Made by a program: the position numbers and the translations under genes. Shown in pieces: positions 1 through 7,394 of a stretch of 64,000 nucleotides of DNA. The stretch's first letter is position 1, and every line of letters starts with the position of its first letter. The notes beneath the pieces were generated by a model. The model saw only the letters and a program-made list of their open reading frames with translations, was not told the DNA's origin and made no database searches. The stretch spans positions 1 through 64,000 of the forward strand of contig JADLAK010000006.1 in NCBI GenBank assembly GCA_020848275.1. Reading direction: 5' to 3'. The stretch comes from Planctomycetota bacterium (GTDB taxonomy: Bacteria; Planctomycetota; UBA8742; UBA2392).

Positions 1-1
1 A

Positions 2-136
2 ATGCGATACGCGCTGGACCGCATCGACGACATCATTGAAGAAGCGATCGTGCGGCTGGGCGTGCTGCCGGGCCTTGGCAAACAGGGCCGCAAACAGCTC
101 GAAATCGACGCCCAGCAATCGCCCCAGGGACCATAA
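2..136 (+). CDS. C-terminal end of an unidentified protein (cut by window edge)
   Basis: An open frame enters from the left edge and ends at TAA 134-136. The visible 44 residues begin MRYALDRIDDIIEEAIVRLG, an amphipathic acidic helix, followed by a basic patch (KQGRKQ) and a short polar tail. The ATG at position 2 may be an internal methionine. I do not recognise the protein and cannot assign a family from this fragment. It is convergent with the VWA/peptidase gene, and a palindromic element at 142-205 lies between them. Confidence 0.45.
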   Translation: MRYALDRIDDIIEEAIVRLGVLPGLGKQGRKQLEIDAQQSPQGP

Positions 137-141
137 AAAGT

Positions 142-205
142 GTAAGGACACGCTGCCGCGTGTCCCTGCAAAAGCACGGTCGATGCCACGACCGCGTGTT
201 CCTAC
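142..205. repeat. Compound double-hairpin intergenic element, copy 1
   Basis: The first hairpin is GGACACGC-TGCC-GCGTGTCC at 146-165. A second, imperfect dyad (CACGGTCG / CGACCGCGTG) follows. The outer ends GTAAGGACACGC (142-153) and GCGTGTTCCTAC (194-205) are also complementary, so the whole element can fold into one long stem or two hairpins. It sits between two convergent genes and could serve as a bidirectional terminator. The same design recurs at 16757, 29882 and 45942. Confidence 0.75.
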
Positions 206-228
206 GAAAGCGGGACACAGTCCACCTG

Positions 229-2616
229 CTACTTCCTCTTGACCGGGAAGCGGTAGGCCCATTCGTCGACTTTTCCGTCAGGCAGCGCGTCAGCGACAAG
301 GTCCAGCGACTGGTCCTGGGCGCCAGGCAGCGCAAAGAACTGGAACAACGTGTTCTCCGCGCTCAACCCGCTGGTCTTGAACATGTCGCCGACTTGCTTG
401 GCAAGCAGCGCCATGTCGCTGGCGTAACGCTTGTTGTCGCGGTTGTTTTCGTTGTGGCCAAGCGCCCCCGCGCTGTTGGGCCCGTCAGTAAAGAAAATCA
501 CCGCCGTGCTCGCCCCACCCAGCAGTTCCGGGTTCAACACCTCCTGCAACGCCTTCAGCCAATCGGTGTCGGCGCCGTGCATGTTCGCCGCGCCGGCATT
601 GGAGGCCAGGCTGTTGAACAGGCTGTTGATGGCATCAGGGTAGTCGCCCTCGGTGCTGCCTGATTCGACGTTGTAATTGAAGTCGACCACGCGCACCTCC
701 ACTTCGTCCTTGCACCAAAGTGCGGCGAGTTTTCGCGATACCCACGCCGACAAATCGCGATAGTTGCGGGCTTGTCTGTCCAGGTCTTTGGAAGTGCCCT
801 TGTGCTCGATCTCGATGTCGCGAACCAGCATGCTGTCGATCTTGATGCCGGTAAGCGTCGAGAACTCATCCGTCTTTTTGGTGAGCACGGCCTCCACAAG
901 CATCGCAAGCATCGACGCGGGGACCGTCTCCGCCGTGCCTTCGCGCGTCAGCTTCAGGCGCGGCATCAGCGTCAGCGCCGTCGCCCAGCGCGTGAACGCC
1001 GCCTGGTCGAAGGAGTTCCAGTTTACGCGGCCCTGCATGCTCGCGCTGCTGTCGATGGCGATGATCACGCGGTCATAGGTCGCGCTTTCCAGCGGCGGCC
1101 CCGTATAGATAAACCCCGCATCGGCAAGCTTCACCATCACTTCGCCCCATTCGCCCTTGGGATTCTTTTTGTCGACCGGCTTGGTCACCGTTGGCAGCGG
1201 CGACAGCGGCAGCGAACCCCTGCCGTGATGCGGCGGCGAATCGATCGTAAAGCGCACGGGCGTGTGGCGCGCGCGGAACTTGCGCAGGTATTCAAGGAAG
1301 CGTTTTTCGAGCGTGGGCATGTCGAGCTTGCCAAACGTCCCCTTGTGCGCGTCGGCGACCTCGCGGCCTTCCTTCATGGCTTTCCAGAAGTCGTAGTAAA
1401 CGCGCTGCAGGTCGGGCGTGTTGCGCAGGAAGTCGACGAAGCAATAGGCCATCAGGTAGTTGATGTCCGGCCGCATGTAAAATTTTTCGATGCTGAGTGA
1501 CAGGAACGCCGCGAGGTCCAGCGGCACGCCGGCGTCGAGCAAGCTCAGCAGGTAGCCGCAGGCCGCGTAGCGGAAGGCTTCGTGCGTGACGAGCTTGCCG
1601 TTTTTCGGTGGCGCCTTGTCGAGCCATTCGGCCGTGCCCTCGGAAAACCAGGGGCAGTAGATGCTTTTGGGCGCGACGCGGCCCTGGTAAGCGTGGAAGA
1701 GTTCGTGGCGCAGGACTTCGGCAAGGCACACGTGAGCCAGCACCGGCGCGCAAACCAAATCCCACGACGGCGCATAAAACCCCGCGGACCACGCAGGCAC
1801 GCCGATGTTCAGGCGCTTGTCGCCGAACTCGGTGATGGTCGCGCGGTCAGGGAACAACACGAAGTCCAGCGGCTGAGCGTCCTTGCCTGTGCCGACCTGT
1901 GACTCCCCGTACTCGCGCTCAATGGCGTCCAGCACAGAATCGAGCGCGGCCGGCGTGATCTTTTCGTGCACGCGCCGTGTGAGCGGGATCGAGTCCTCGC
2001 CGCTGTTGGGGTTTTCTTCCTTGGGAAGTTTCACACCTTCGCGTAGCCATACCGCGATGCGCCTGCCAGCTTCGACCTTGAACGATTTCGTGTCGACGTC
2101 GGGATTGCGGAAGTCGGCGGCGATGCCCGAGGCAAGTTCCTGCTTTTCGTCGGTAGTGAATTCGCGCTTCAGCCGCACCGCCGAATACGTCGAGTACGGC
2201 GATTTCAACCGATCCAGCGTGGCGTCGACGCGGCGCAGTTCCTCGCGCTGCGCCGCGGCGTAGGTGTCGGCGAATTCCTGGAGCCTGATGGCGCCGTCAG
2301 CCTCAAGCACCAGCCTGCGAAAGCGCGACATCGGTGGCAGCGTCAGGTCGTAGGGCGGCTCGACCGGCTCTTCGGCTTTGGCCTCTGGTTGGGCGGGCTG
2401 CGGGGCCGGTTTGGGTTTAAGCGGTTTGACCGCACGCTCAGGCCGGTTCACCGGCGCGGGGCGGTCGGCGAGTTCTTCATTGGCCGAGTCGTAGCGGGGC
2501 GTCGGGCGAACGGGCGGATGGGTGACGAACCACGCCCCGCCCCCGAAAAGCAAGAGCAGCAGCGCCAGCAGGGGCAGCCAGCGAACAAGGGAGCGGTTAT
2601 CACGATTGGCGGTCAT
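229..2616 (-). CDS. Membrane-anchored gluzincin-like peptidase with C-terminal VWA domain
   Basis: This 795-residue protein has an N-terminal membrane anchor (about residues 13-31, LPLLALLLLLFGGGAWF) and then a Pro-rich linker, so the bulk should lie outside the cytoplasm. At about residues 303-307 it has HELFH, followed about 20 residues later by WFSEGTAEWL; HExxH plus a downstream Glu is the zinc-site pattern of gluzincin peptidases. The C-terminal third carries a von Willebrand A fold: IAIDSSASM (DxSxS metal site, near residue 522) and FFTDGPNS (near 710). The family is not one I can name; DUF1570-like is the nearest guess. Its start is ATG 2616 with no strong ribosome-binding site, divergent from the anti-sigma-like gene at 2703. 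Substrate and function are unknown. Confidence 0.8.
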   Translation of the reverse strand: MTANRDNRSLVRWLPLLALLLLLFGGGAWFVTHPPVRPTPRYDSANEELADRPAPVNRPERAVKPLKPKPAPQPAQPEAKAEEPVEPPYDLTLPPMSRFRRLVLEADGAIRLQEFADTYAAAQREELRRVDATLDRLKSPYSTYSAVRLKREFTTDEKQELASGIAADFRNPDVDTKSFKVEAGRRIAVWLREGVKLPKEENPNSGEDSIPLTRRVHEKITPAALDSVLDAIEREYGESQVGTGKDAQPLDFVLFPDRATITEFGDKRLNIGVPAWSAGFYAPSWDLVCAPVLAHVCLAEVLRHELFHAYQGRVAPKSIYCPWFSEGTAEWLDKAPPKNGKLVTHEAFRYAACGYLLSLLDAGVPLDLAAFLSLSIEKFYMRPDINYLMAYCFVDFLRNTPDLQRVYYDFWKAMKEGREVADAHKGTFGKLDMPTLEKRFLEYLRKFRARHTPVRFTIDSPPHHGRGSLPLSPLPTVTKPVDKKNPKGEWGEVMVKLADAGFIYTGPPLESATYDRVIIAIDSSASMQGRVNWNSFDQAAFTRWATALTLMPRLKLTREGTAETVPASMLAMLVEAVLTKKTDEFSTLTGIKIDSMLVRDIEIEHKGTSKDLDRQARNYRDLSAWVSRKLAALWCKDEVEVRVVDFNYNVESGSTEGDYPDAINSLFNSLASNAGAANMHGADTDWLKALQEVLNPELLGGASTAVIFFTDGPNSAGALGHNENNRDNKRYASDMALLAKQVGDMFKTSGLSAENTLFQFFALPGAQDQSLDLVADALPDGKVDEWAYRFPVKRK

Positions 2617-2702
2617 TTAGGGCGTTTTTTTCGCTACTTGGTTGCTCGGGGGTGTTTAACCGTTAGAAGTGCAGCTTCGGACAACAAAAAGCGGGTTGGG
2701 AC

Positions 2703-3323
2703 ATGACTGTTACATCTAATAACCCCGGCGGCGACTATCGCGACGACCTCGCCGCATTGCTTGCGGGCGAATTACCGCAAAGCCGTGTCCGTGAAATACT
2801 TGCGGCGGCCGAGCGCGACCCGGCGCTGGCTCGCGTGCTGGCCGAGCATAAGTCCCTTGACCGCCTGCTGAACTTCTACGAGGTGCCCGAACCCTCCAAT
2901 CAACTGCGCAAGGAGTTCTGGGCGCGCTTCCACAACGACAAACTCCTGGGCAGCACCGGCATGATGAGTGTTGGCCGCAGCTCGCGCCTGTGGCTCAAGC
3001 TCGTCGGCCCGATCGCTGCGGCGCTGGTGATCACCCTGGGCATTATTTTCTGGCCCAAGCCCACAGGGCCGGTGATTGTCGACAACACGCCGGTGGCCGA
3101 GAACCCGGCGCCCGAAGAAACCGAATTCGACGACGACGAGTTCGACCGCATCATCCTTGGCGCGCAGCCTGATGAGCCGGTGACCGGCACGGACCTTTTC
3201 CGTCGCCTCAAACAACTCGATGACCCGCGTCTTGCGGTGCTCGACAATCTCGACCCGGACGACTTCAAGTTGATGGACGATCTCGAGCTGCTTAGCGAGC
3301 TTGAGTCCGAGGAGGGCAATTAG
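2703..3323 (+). CDS. Anti-sigma-factor-like single-pass membrane protein
   Basis: This is a 206-residue protein. The N-terminus (DDLAALLAGELPQSRVREIL...LARVLAEHKSLDRLLNFYEV) is a helical cytoplasmic domain resembling zinc-less anti-sigma/FecR-type N-termini. One membrane helix follows at about residues 99-118 (LVGPIAAALVITLGIIFWP), and then an acidic extracytoplasmic tail. No zinc-binding HxxxCxxC motif is present and no sigma factor gene is adjacent, so the anti-sigma assignment rests on layout only. It is followed after 2 nt by the gene at 3326, whose ribosome-binding site (GGAGGG) lies inside this gene's end, so the two are probably translated together. Confidence 0.6.
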   Translation: MTVTSNNPGGDYRDDLAALLAGELPQSRVREILAAAERDPALARVLAEHKSLDRLLNFYEVPEPSNQLRKEFWARFHNDKLLGSTGMMSVGRSSRLWLKLVGPIAAALVITLGIIFWPKPTGPVIVDNTPVAENPAPEETEFDDDEFDRIILGAQPDEPVTGTDLFRRLKQLDDPRLAVLDNLDPDDFKLMDDLELLSELESEEGN

Positions 3324-3325
3324 CC

Positions 3326-4261
3326 ATGCGCCTCTCCATCGCGATCATCAAGGGCATTCTGGCGGGCGCGCTGTTATTCCCGGTGTCGCTGTGCCTTGTT
3401 GCTGCGCCGGTATCGGCCCAGGAAAGCGCTGAGACGTTGATTGCCGCGGTCGACGAAAAAATCGAGATGGAGGACATGCGGCAGTGGTTCGAAAGCCTGC
3501 CTGCCGAGAAGAAACAGGTGCTGCAGCGCCGTTCCCGCGCCCTGCGCGGGCTTTCCAAGGACAAGCAGGAAGCCATCCTCAGTGCGCTCAAGGGCGACAA
3601 GGACGTCTTTTCGCCCGGACAGAAGGAAGCCCTGAAGAAGATCGCCGCACTCAGCCCCCTTCAGCGCCTGCGCCTGCACGGCCTGCGCATGGAAGTCGAG
3701 CAGATCAGGAAAGTCAGCCCCGAGTTCTTCAAGGGCCTTGAGGGCATGTCACGCAGCGAACGCGTTGCGGCGTGGTCGCGCAAGGTAAGCCAGCTCCGCG
3801 CCAACCGCTTCGTCAACGGCCTCGATGAAAAGACACGCGAGGAACTCAAGGCGCTGCCGGATGCCGAGCGTATCCGCAAGGGCCGCGAGATGTTCGTGAA
3901 TGCCGCGCGCGAGCGTCTTGAGGCGCTTGCCAAGGGCCAGCCGCAACTGGCGGAGCTGCGCGCCAAGGCCGAAGGCGGCGACAAGGAAGCCAAGCGCAAG
4001 CTGGCGCAGATGATGCGGGACCTCGGGACGCTCGACAAGCTGATCGAGCGCCTGGAGGAGTCCAAGCGCGCCGGTATCCGCGCCAAGGTCACGGCGATGC
4101 CCATCGATGAAGCGGTCAGGCTGGTCAAAGACGAGCTTGGCCGGGACTTCAAGGGCCGTCCCAAGCGCGACGGGCCGCGCGAGAAAGATGGCCGCGACGC
4201 CAAGGACGAATCCAGGCACCGTCCCCCGCGCGACGAGTTCCGCGACCGCGAGAAGCGCTAG
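3326..4261 (+). CDS. Secreted charged alpha-helical protein (DUF3106-like)
   Basis: This 311-residue protein has a clear N-terminal signal sequence (IIKGILAGALLFPVSLCLVAAPVSAQ, cleavage after VSAQ likely near residue 32). The mature part is almost entirely charged helix, with repeated short motifs such as SLPAEKKQVLQRRSRAL, LSKDKQEAIL and LSPLQRLRLHGLR. These resemble the helical repeats of DUF3106-type periplasmic proteins. The last 45 residues are a low-complexity Lys/Arg/Asp/Glu tail. It is in an operon with the upstream anti-sigma-like gene, so a role as an extracytoplasmic sensor or stress partner is plausible but inferred. No catalytic motif is visible. Confidence 0.65.
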   Translation: MRLSIAIIKGILAGALLFPVSLCLVAAPVSAQESAETLIAAVDEKIEMEDMRQWFESLPAEKKQVLQRRSRALRGLSKDKQEAILSALKGDKDVFSPGQKEALKKIAALSPLQRLRLHGLRMEVEQIRKVSPEFFKGLEGMSRSERVAAWSRKVSQLRANRFVNGLDEKTREELKALPDAERIRKGREMFVNAARERLEALAKGQPQLAELRAKAEGGDKEAKRKLAQMMRDLGTLDKLIERLEESKRAGIRAKVTAMPIDEAVRLVKDELGRDFKGRPKRDGPREKDGRDAKDESRHRPPRDEFRDREKR

Positions 4262-4306
4262 CGGCCCTTGCGTCGTTTTAGCGGCGTCATTAACATCCTT
4301 CCTTTA

Positions 4307-4337
4307 GCGGCGGGAACGCTAAAAACGTTCCCGCTGT
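4307..4337 (+). promoter_or_regulatory. Strong hairpin in the guaA leader
   Basis: CGGGAACG (4311-4318) pairs with CGTTCCCG (4326-4333) across a CTAAAAA loop, and the stem can be extended by G-C and G-U pairs. A short T-run (4342-4346) follows a few bases later, so it may terminate the upstream operon or attenuate guaA. It ends 24 nt before the guaA start codon. No known guanine/xanthine riboswitch core is recognisable. Confidence 0.5.
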
Positions 4338-4360
4338 GTGCTTTTTCCGGAGGAAACATC

Positions 4361-5932
4361 GTGGCAGCGCATGAACACGTCGCGATTCTCGACCTTGGCA
4401 GCCAATACACGCAGTTGATTGCCCGCCGCACGCGCGAGTTGGGCGTCTACAGCGAAATCCTGAGCCACAAAACGACTGCGGAAGAGCTCAAGAAGCGGCC
4501 CGGCATCAAAGGCGTGATCCTGTCCGGCGGGCCCGCCAGCGTGTACTGGAAGGACAGCCCGCGCGTCGACGAAAAGGTTTTCTCCTGCGGGTTGCCGGTG
4601 CTGGGCATCTGCTACGGCATGCAGCTTGCGGCTAACGCGCTGGGTGGCAAGGTAATCCCCGGCGAAAAGCGCGAGTTCGGCCACGCGACGATCGATATCA
4701 GGCACGAAGATGTGCTGCTGGCAGGTTTAGCCCGTTCACTGAGTGAAAACCCCGACGCGCTGCGCGTCTGGATGAGCCATGGTGACAAGGTCGCCGGCTT
4801 GCCCGCCGACAAGTTCGACACGTTGGCAACCACGCCCAATTGCGAGTATGCGGCGGTCAAACACAAGAACCTGTCGTTCTGGGGAGTACAGTTTCACCCG
4901 GAGGTGCGCCACACTTCCAGCGGCATGCTGGTGCTCAAAAACTTTCTCTTCAATGCCTGTGGTTGCCGCGGCGATTGGCAGATGAGCGGCTTCATCGACG
5001 AACAGTGCGACAAGATCCGCAATCAGGTCGGCAAAGGCCACGTGATCTGCGGCCTTTCGGGCGGCGTCGATTCCAGCGTGGTTGCGGCGCTGATCGCCAA
5101 GGCAATTCCCGGCCAGTTGACGTGCATCATGGTGGACAACGGCCTGTTGCGCTCAGGCGAGGTTGAGGGCGTGCGCAAGGCCTTCGAGGGCCATTTCAAG
5201 GTCAAACTCGTGGTGGCCGACGCGGCCAAACGCTTTCTCGACAAGCTGGCCGGCATCACCGACCCCGACGAAAAACGCAAGATCATCGGTGAAATCTTCA
5301 TCCGTGTGTTCGAGGCCGAAGCGCGCAAGGTCAAAGGCGCGGACTTCCTGGCGCAGGGCACGCTGTACCCCGACGTGATCGAAAGCGTCGCGGCCCACGG
5401 CGGCCCGACGGCGATGATCAAGCGCCACCACAACGTCGGCGGCCTGCCCGAGGATATGAAGTTCGAACTCGTCGAGCCCCTGCGCTATCTGTTCAAGGAT
5501 GAAGTCCGCGAAGTCGGCAGGGAAATCGGCCTGCCCGAGCACCTTGTCTGGCGCCAGCCCTTCCCCGGCCCCGGCCTCGCCGTGCGCTGCCTGGGCGATA
5601 TCACCGAAGAGAAGCTTTCCCTTCTCCGCCGCGCCGACGTGATCGTTCAAGAAGAGGTCGAAAAGGCCGGGATGACCCGGCGCCTGTGGCAGGCCTTTGC
5701 GGTGCTGCTGCCGGTGAAGTCGATTGGCGTGATGGGCGACGAGCGCACCCACGAGTTCACCTGCGCCCTGCGCGCAGTCGAAAGCGTGGACGGCATGACG
5801 GCGGACTGGGCGCGGCTGGATTACGACCTGCTGCGAAATATCAGCAACCGCATCATCAATGAGGTTCGCGGCTTCAACCGGGTGGTGTACGACATCAGCA
5901 GCAAACCCCCGGCGACGATTGAATGGGAGTAG
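4361..5932 (+). CDS. guaA: GMP synthase (glutamine-hydrolysing)
   Basis: It converts XMP, glutamine and ATP to GMP, the last step of de novo guanine nucleotide synthesis, in the cytoplasm. The 523-residue product has the class I glutamine amidotransferase domain first ([18 protein letters not shown]; nucleophile motif GICYGMQ; HPEV), then the ATP-pyrophosphatase P-loop SGGVDSS, and the dimerisation domain ending [10 protein letters not shown], the usual family terminus. I chose the GTG start at 4361 because CCGGAGGAAA lies 8 nt upstream and the product then matches the normal family length. An in-frame ATG at 4268 would add an unrelated leader. It is apparently single-gene, flanked by a leader hairpin and a downstream hairpin. 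Confidence 0.97.
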   Translation: MAAHEHVAILDLGSQYTQLIARRTRELGVYSEILSHKTTAEELKKRPGIKGVILSGGPASVYWKDSPRVDEKVFSCGLPVLGICYGMQLAANALGGKVIPGEKREFGHATIDIRHEDVLLAGLARSLSENPDALRVWMSHGDKVAGLPADKFDTLATTPNCEYAAVKHKNLSFWGVQFHPEVRHTSSGMLVLKNFLFNACGCRGDWQMSGFIDEQCDKIRNQVGKGHVICGLSGGVDSSVVAALIAKAIPGQLTCIMVDNGLLRSGEVEGVRKAFEGHFKVKLVVADAAKRFLDKLAGITDPDEKRKIIGEIFIRVFEAEARKVKGADFLAQGTLYPDVIESVAAHGGPTAMIKRHHNVGGLPEDMKFELVEPLRYLFKDEVREVGREIGLPEHLVWRQPFPGPGLAVRCLGDITEEKLSLLRRADVIVQEEVEKAGMTRRLWQAFAVLLPVKSIGVMGDERTHEFTCALRAVESVDGMTADWARLDYDLLRNISNRIINEVRGFNRVVYDISSKPPATIEWE

Positions 5933-5933
5933 T

Positions 5934-5956
5934 GCTTTGGCGCTCCGCGCCAAAGC
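5934..5956 (+). terminator. Perfect hairpin just after guaA
   Basis: GCTTTGGCGC (5934-5943) pairs perfectly with GCGCCAAAGC (5947-5956) across a 3-nt loop, starting 1 nt after the guaA stop codon. There is no clean T-tract, so it may act as an mRNA 3' end stabiliser rather than a classical intrinsic terminator. Confidence 0.55.
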
Positions 5957-6051
5957 GAATTCAAAATGAAAAATTCAAAATTGACTGCTTCGTACCAGCC
6001 CCGGCGTTATTGCCTTTCAATTTTGTATTTTGCATTTTGCATTTTGAATTT
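5957..6051. repeat. AT-rich inverted repeat overlapping a signal-peptide coding region
   Basis: The left arm (5957-5984) is built of TTCAAAAT/ATTCAAAATT units. The right arm (6016-6051) is their inverse, CAATTTTG...CATTTTGAATTT, with an extra 7-bp TTTTGCA unit. The composition is strikingly AT-rich against the GC-rich surroundings, which suggests an inserted intergenic repeat. The lipoprotein gene starting at 5966 reads straight through it. Confidence 0.75.
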
Positions 6052-6784
6052 GTGTCTAGCCGCTTGCAGCGGCGGCAACGCGCCCGCGACCAACGCCATT
6101 CCCAGCCTCGATGCGCCCAAGGACGCGCCCGCCAAACCCGATGGCCCCGCCGCACCGACAGACGCCCACGACCAGATGCAGCGCCTGTTTCCCAAGAGTG
6201 CGCTGGTGCCGGGCTCGATCACGCACGGCGGCTGGGACGGCGCGGGCAGCAACTTTTATTCAGATGCCGAGAAGGGCGAGGGCGCTACCCGCAACGCCGT
6301 GATGCCCGCCGTGCGCGCGCGGTACAACTCGGTCGGCTTCAAGATCGAAAACGTGCCCGAGAGCGCCAAGGACAAGCCCAGCATCTCGGCGCAGCAGAAC
6401 CTGCCGCAGACCTGCGATCTCTATATTGTCACGGCGCCCGACGAACAGGCCGCACTGACGCTCGAGCGCAACGTGCACGAGAAGCTCAAGGCCGCGGAAT
6501 TCGGCGACCTGACGGATCTACTGGGACCCAAGCCCAAGGGCGAAATCGAGCGCAGCATCAAGCGCAAGCTGCGCGTGCAGCCCGGCGACAAACAGGAAAG
6601 CGCCCACGTGGCCTACACGCTGGTGATCGGCAATTTGTTCTGCTACGCGCTCGAGACGGAAAACCGCAGCACGGTGATGGGCCCTGACGGTAAACCCGAC
6701 CCCCAGTTCACCGTCAACCAGCGCGGAAGCTCGCTCGGCGGCCAACTGCTGCTGCTGGTCGACTTCGCGGCCACCCACAAATAA
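5966..6784 (+). CDS. Predicted lipoprotein of unknown function
   Basis: This is a 272-residue product. The first 35 residues end in a lipobox, LCLAAC, after a hydrophobic stretch (SILYFAFCILNLCLA), so the protein should be lipid-anchored outside the cytoplasm. The mature part has a Pro/Ala-rich linker and a soluble domain with no motif I recognise. The signal sequence is encoded by the AT-rich inverted repeat at 5957-6051, so the true start is uncertain: no good ribosome-binding site precedes ATG 5966, and the ancestral N-terminus may have been different. Codon use becomes normal and GC-rich right after the lipobox cysteine. Confidence 0.65.
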   Translation: MKNSKLTASYQPRRYCLSILYFAFCILNLCLAACSGGNAPATNAIPSLDAPKDAPAKPDGPAAPTDAHDQMQRLFPKSALVPGSITHGGWDGAGSNFYSDAEKGEGATRNAVMPAVRARYNSVGFKIENVPESAKDKPSISAQQNLPQTCDLYIVTAPDEQAALTLERNVHEKLKAAEFGDLTDLLGPKPKGEIERSIKRKLRVQPGDKQESAHVAYTLVIGNLFCYALETENRSTVMGPDGKPDPQFTVNQRGSSLGGQLLLLVDFAATHK

Positions 6785-6787
6785 CAT

Positions 6788-6827
6788 TGGCTGGGGCTGA
6801 TTAGCCGGAGCGAGGACACCCCAGCCA
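6788..6827 (+). terminator. Long-loop hairpin after the lipoprotein gene
   Basis: TGGCTGGGG (6788-6796) is perfectly complementary to CCCCAGCCA (6819-6827), starting 3 nt after the stop codon. The 22-nt loop and weak T-run (CATTCTTC) make terminator function plausible but not certain. Confidence 0.45.
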
Positions 6828-6878
6828 CATTCTTCAAAATCCTGAACCCCTGCCTTTGTCGGCCAACGGTTATTAGAT

Positions 6879-7394
6879 GTGATAACCGTGACCACACCCG
6901 CGCAGGAATTCGAAGCCATCGTCCGGAGCCACGTCGGCCCGCTCTGGCGCTACTTGCGCCTTCTGGGCTGCGACGGCGCCCGCGCCGATGACCTCGCGCA
7001 GGAATCGCTGCTGACACTGTGGCGCAAAAATCTTCTCGATATGGAGCCCGCCGCAACCCAGGCCTGGCTGCGCAAGACCGCCCGCTACCTTTACCTCGAT
7101 ACCCTGCGCGCGGACCAGCGCCGGCGCGAAACCGCGCTGGCCGATGCCGCCGACGCGGTGTTTTCCGAGTACGAGGGCGTCGACGGCGGCGAAAGTTACA
7201 CCGCGCAGCTCAAGGCCTGCCTTGAACGCCTTGCCGGCCGCGCGCGCGAAGCCATGGACCTGCGCTACCGCGCGGGCCAGAGCAACACCGAGGTCGCGGC
7301 GAAACTCGACCTGACCGAAGACGGCCTGAAGACCTTGCTCAAGCGTTCCAAGGAGGCTCTGCGCCAATGCCTGGGCGGGAGGTTCGAATCATGA
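6879..7394 (+). CDS. ECF-type RNA polymerase sigma-70 family factor
   Basis: A 171-residue sigma factor. Region 2 is visible as GPLWRYLRLLGCDGARADDLAQESLLTLWRK (core-binding and -10 recognition helices). Region 4 is visible as RAREAMDLRYRAGQSNTEVAAKLDLTEDGLKTLLKRSKEALRQCL, a helix-turn-helix for -35 recognition. The start is probably GTG 6879, with GTG 6888 as an alternative. Its stop overlaps the next start as ATGA at 7391-7394, so it is translationally coupled to the downstream membrane protein, which is presumably its anti-sigma factor. Target genes are unknown. Confidence 0.9.
   Translation: MITVTTPAQEFEAIVRSHVGPLWRYLRLLGCDGARADDLAQESLLTLWRKNLLDMEPAATQAWLRKTARYLYLDTLRADQRRRETALADAADAVFSEYEGVDGGESYTAQLKACLERLAGRAREAMDLRYRAGQSNTEVAAKLDLTEDGLKTLLKRSKEALRQCLGGRFES

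Noticed and set aside
4268-4360. ATG 4268 as the guaA start
   Set aside because: It would add 31 residues unlike any GMP synthase and read through a hairpin; GTG 4361 has a good ribosome-binding site and gives the family length.
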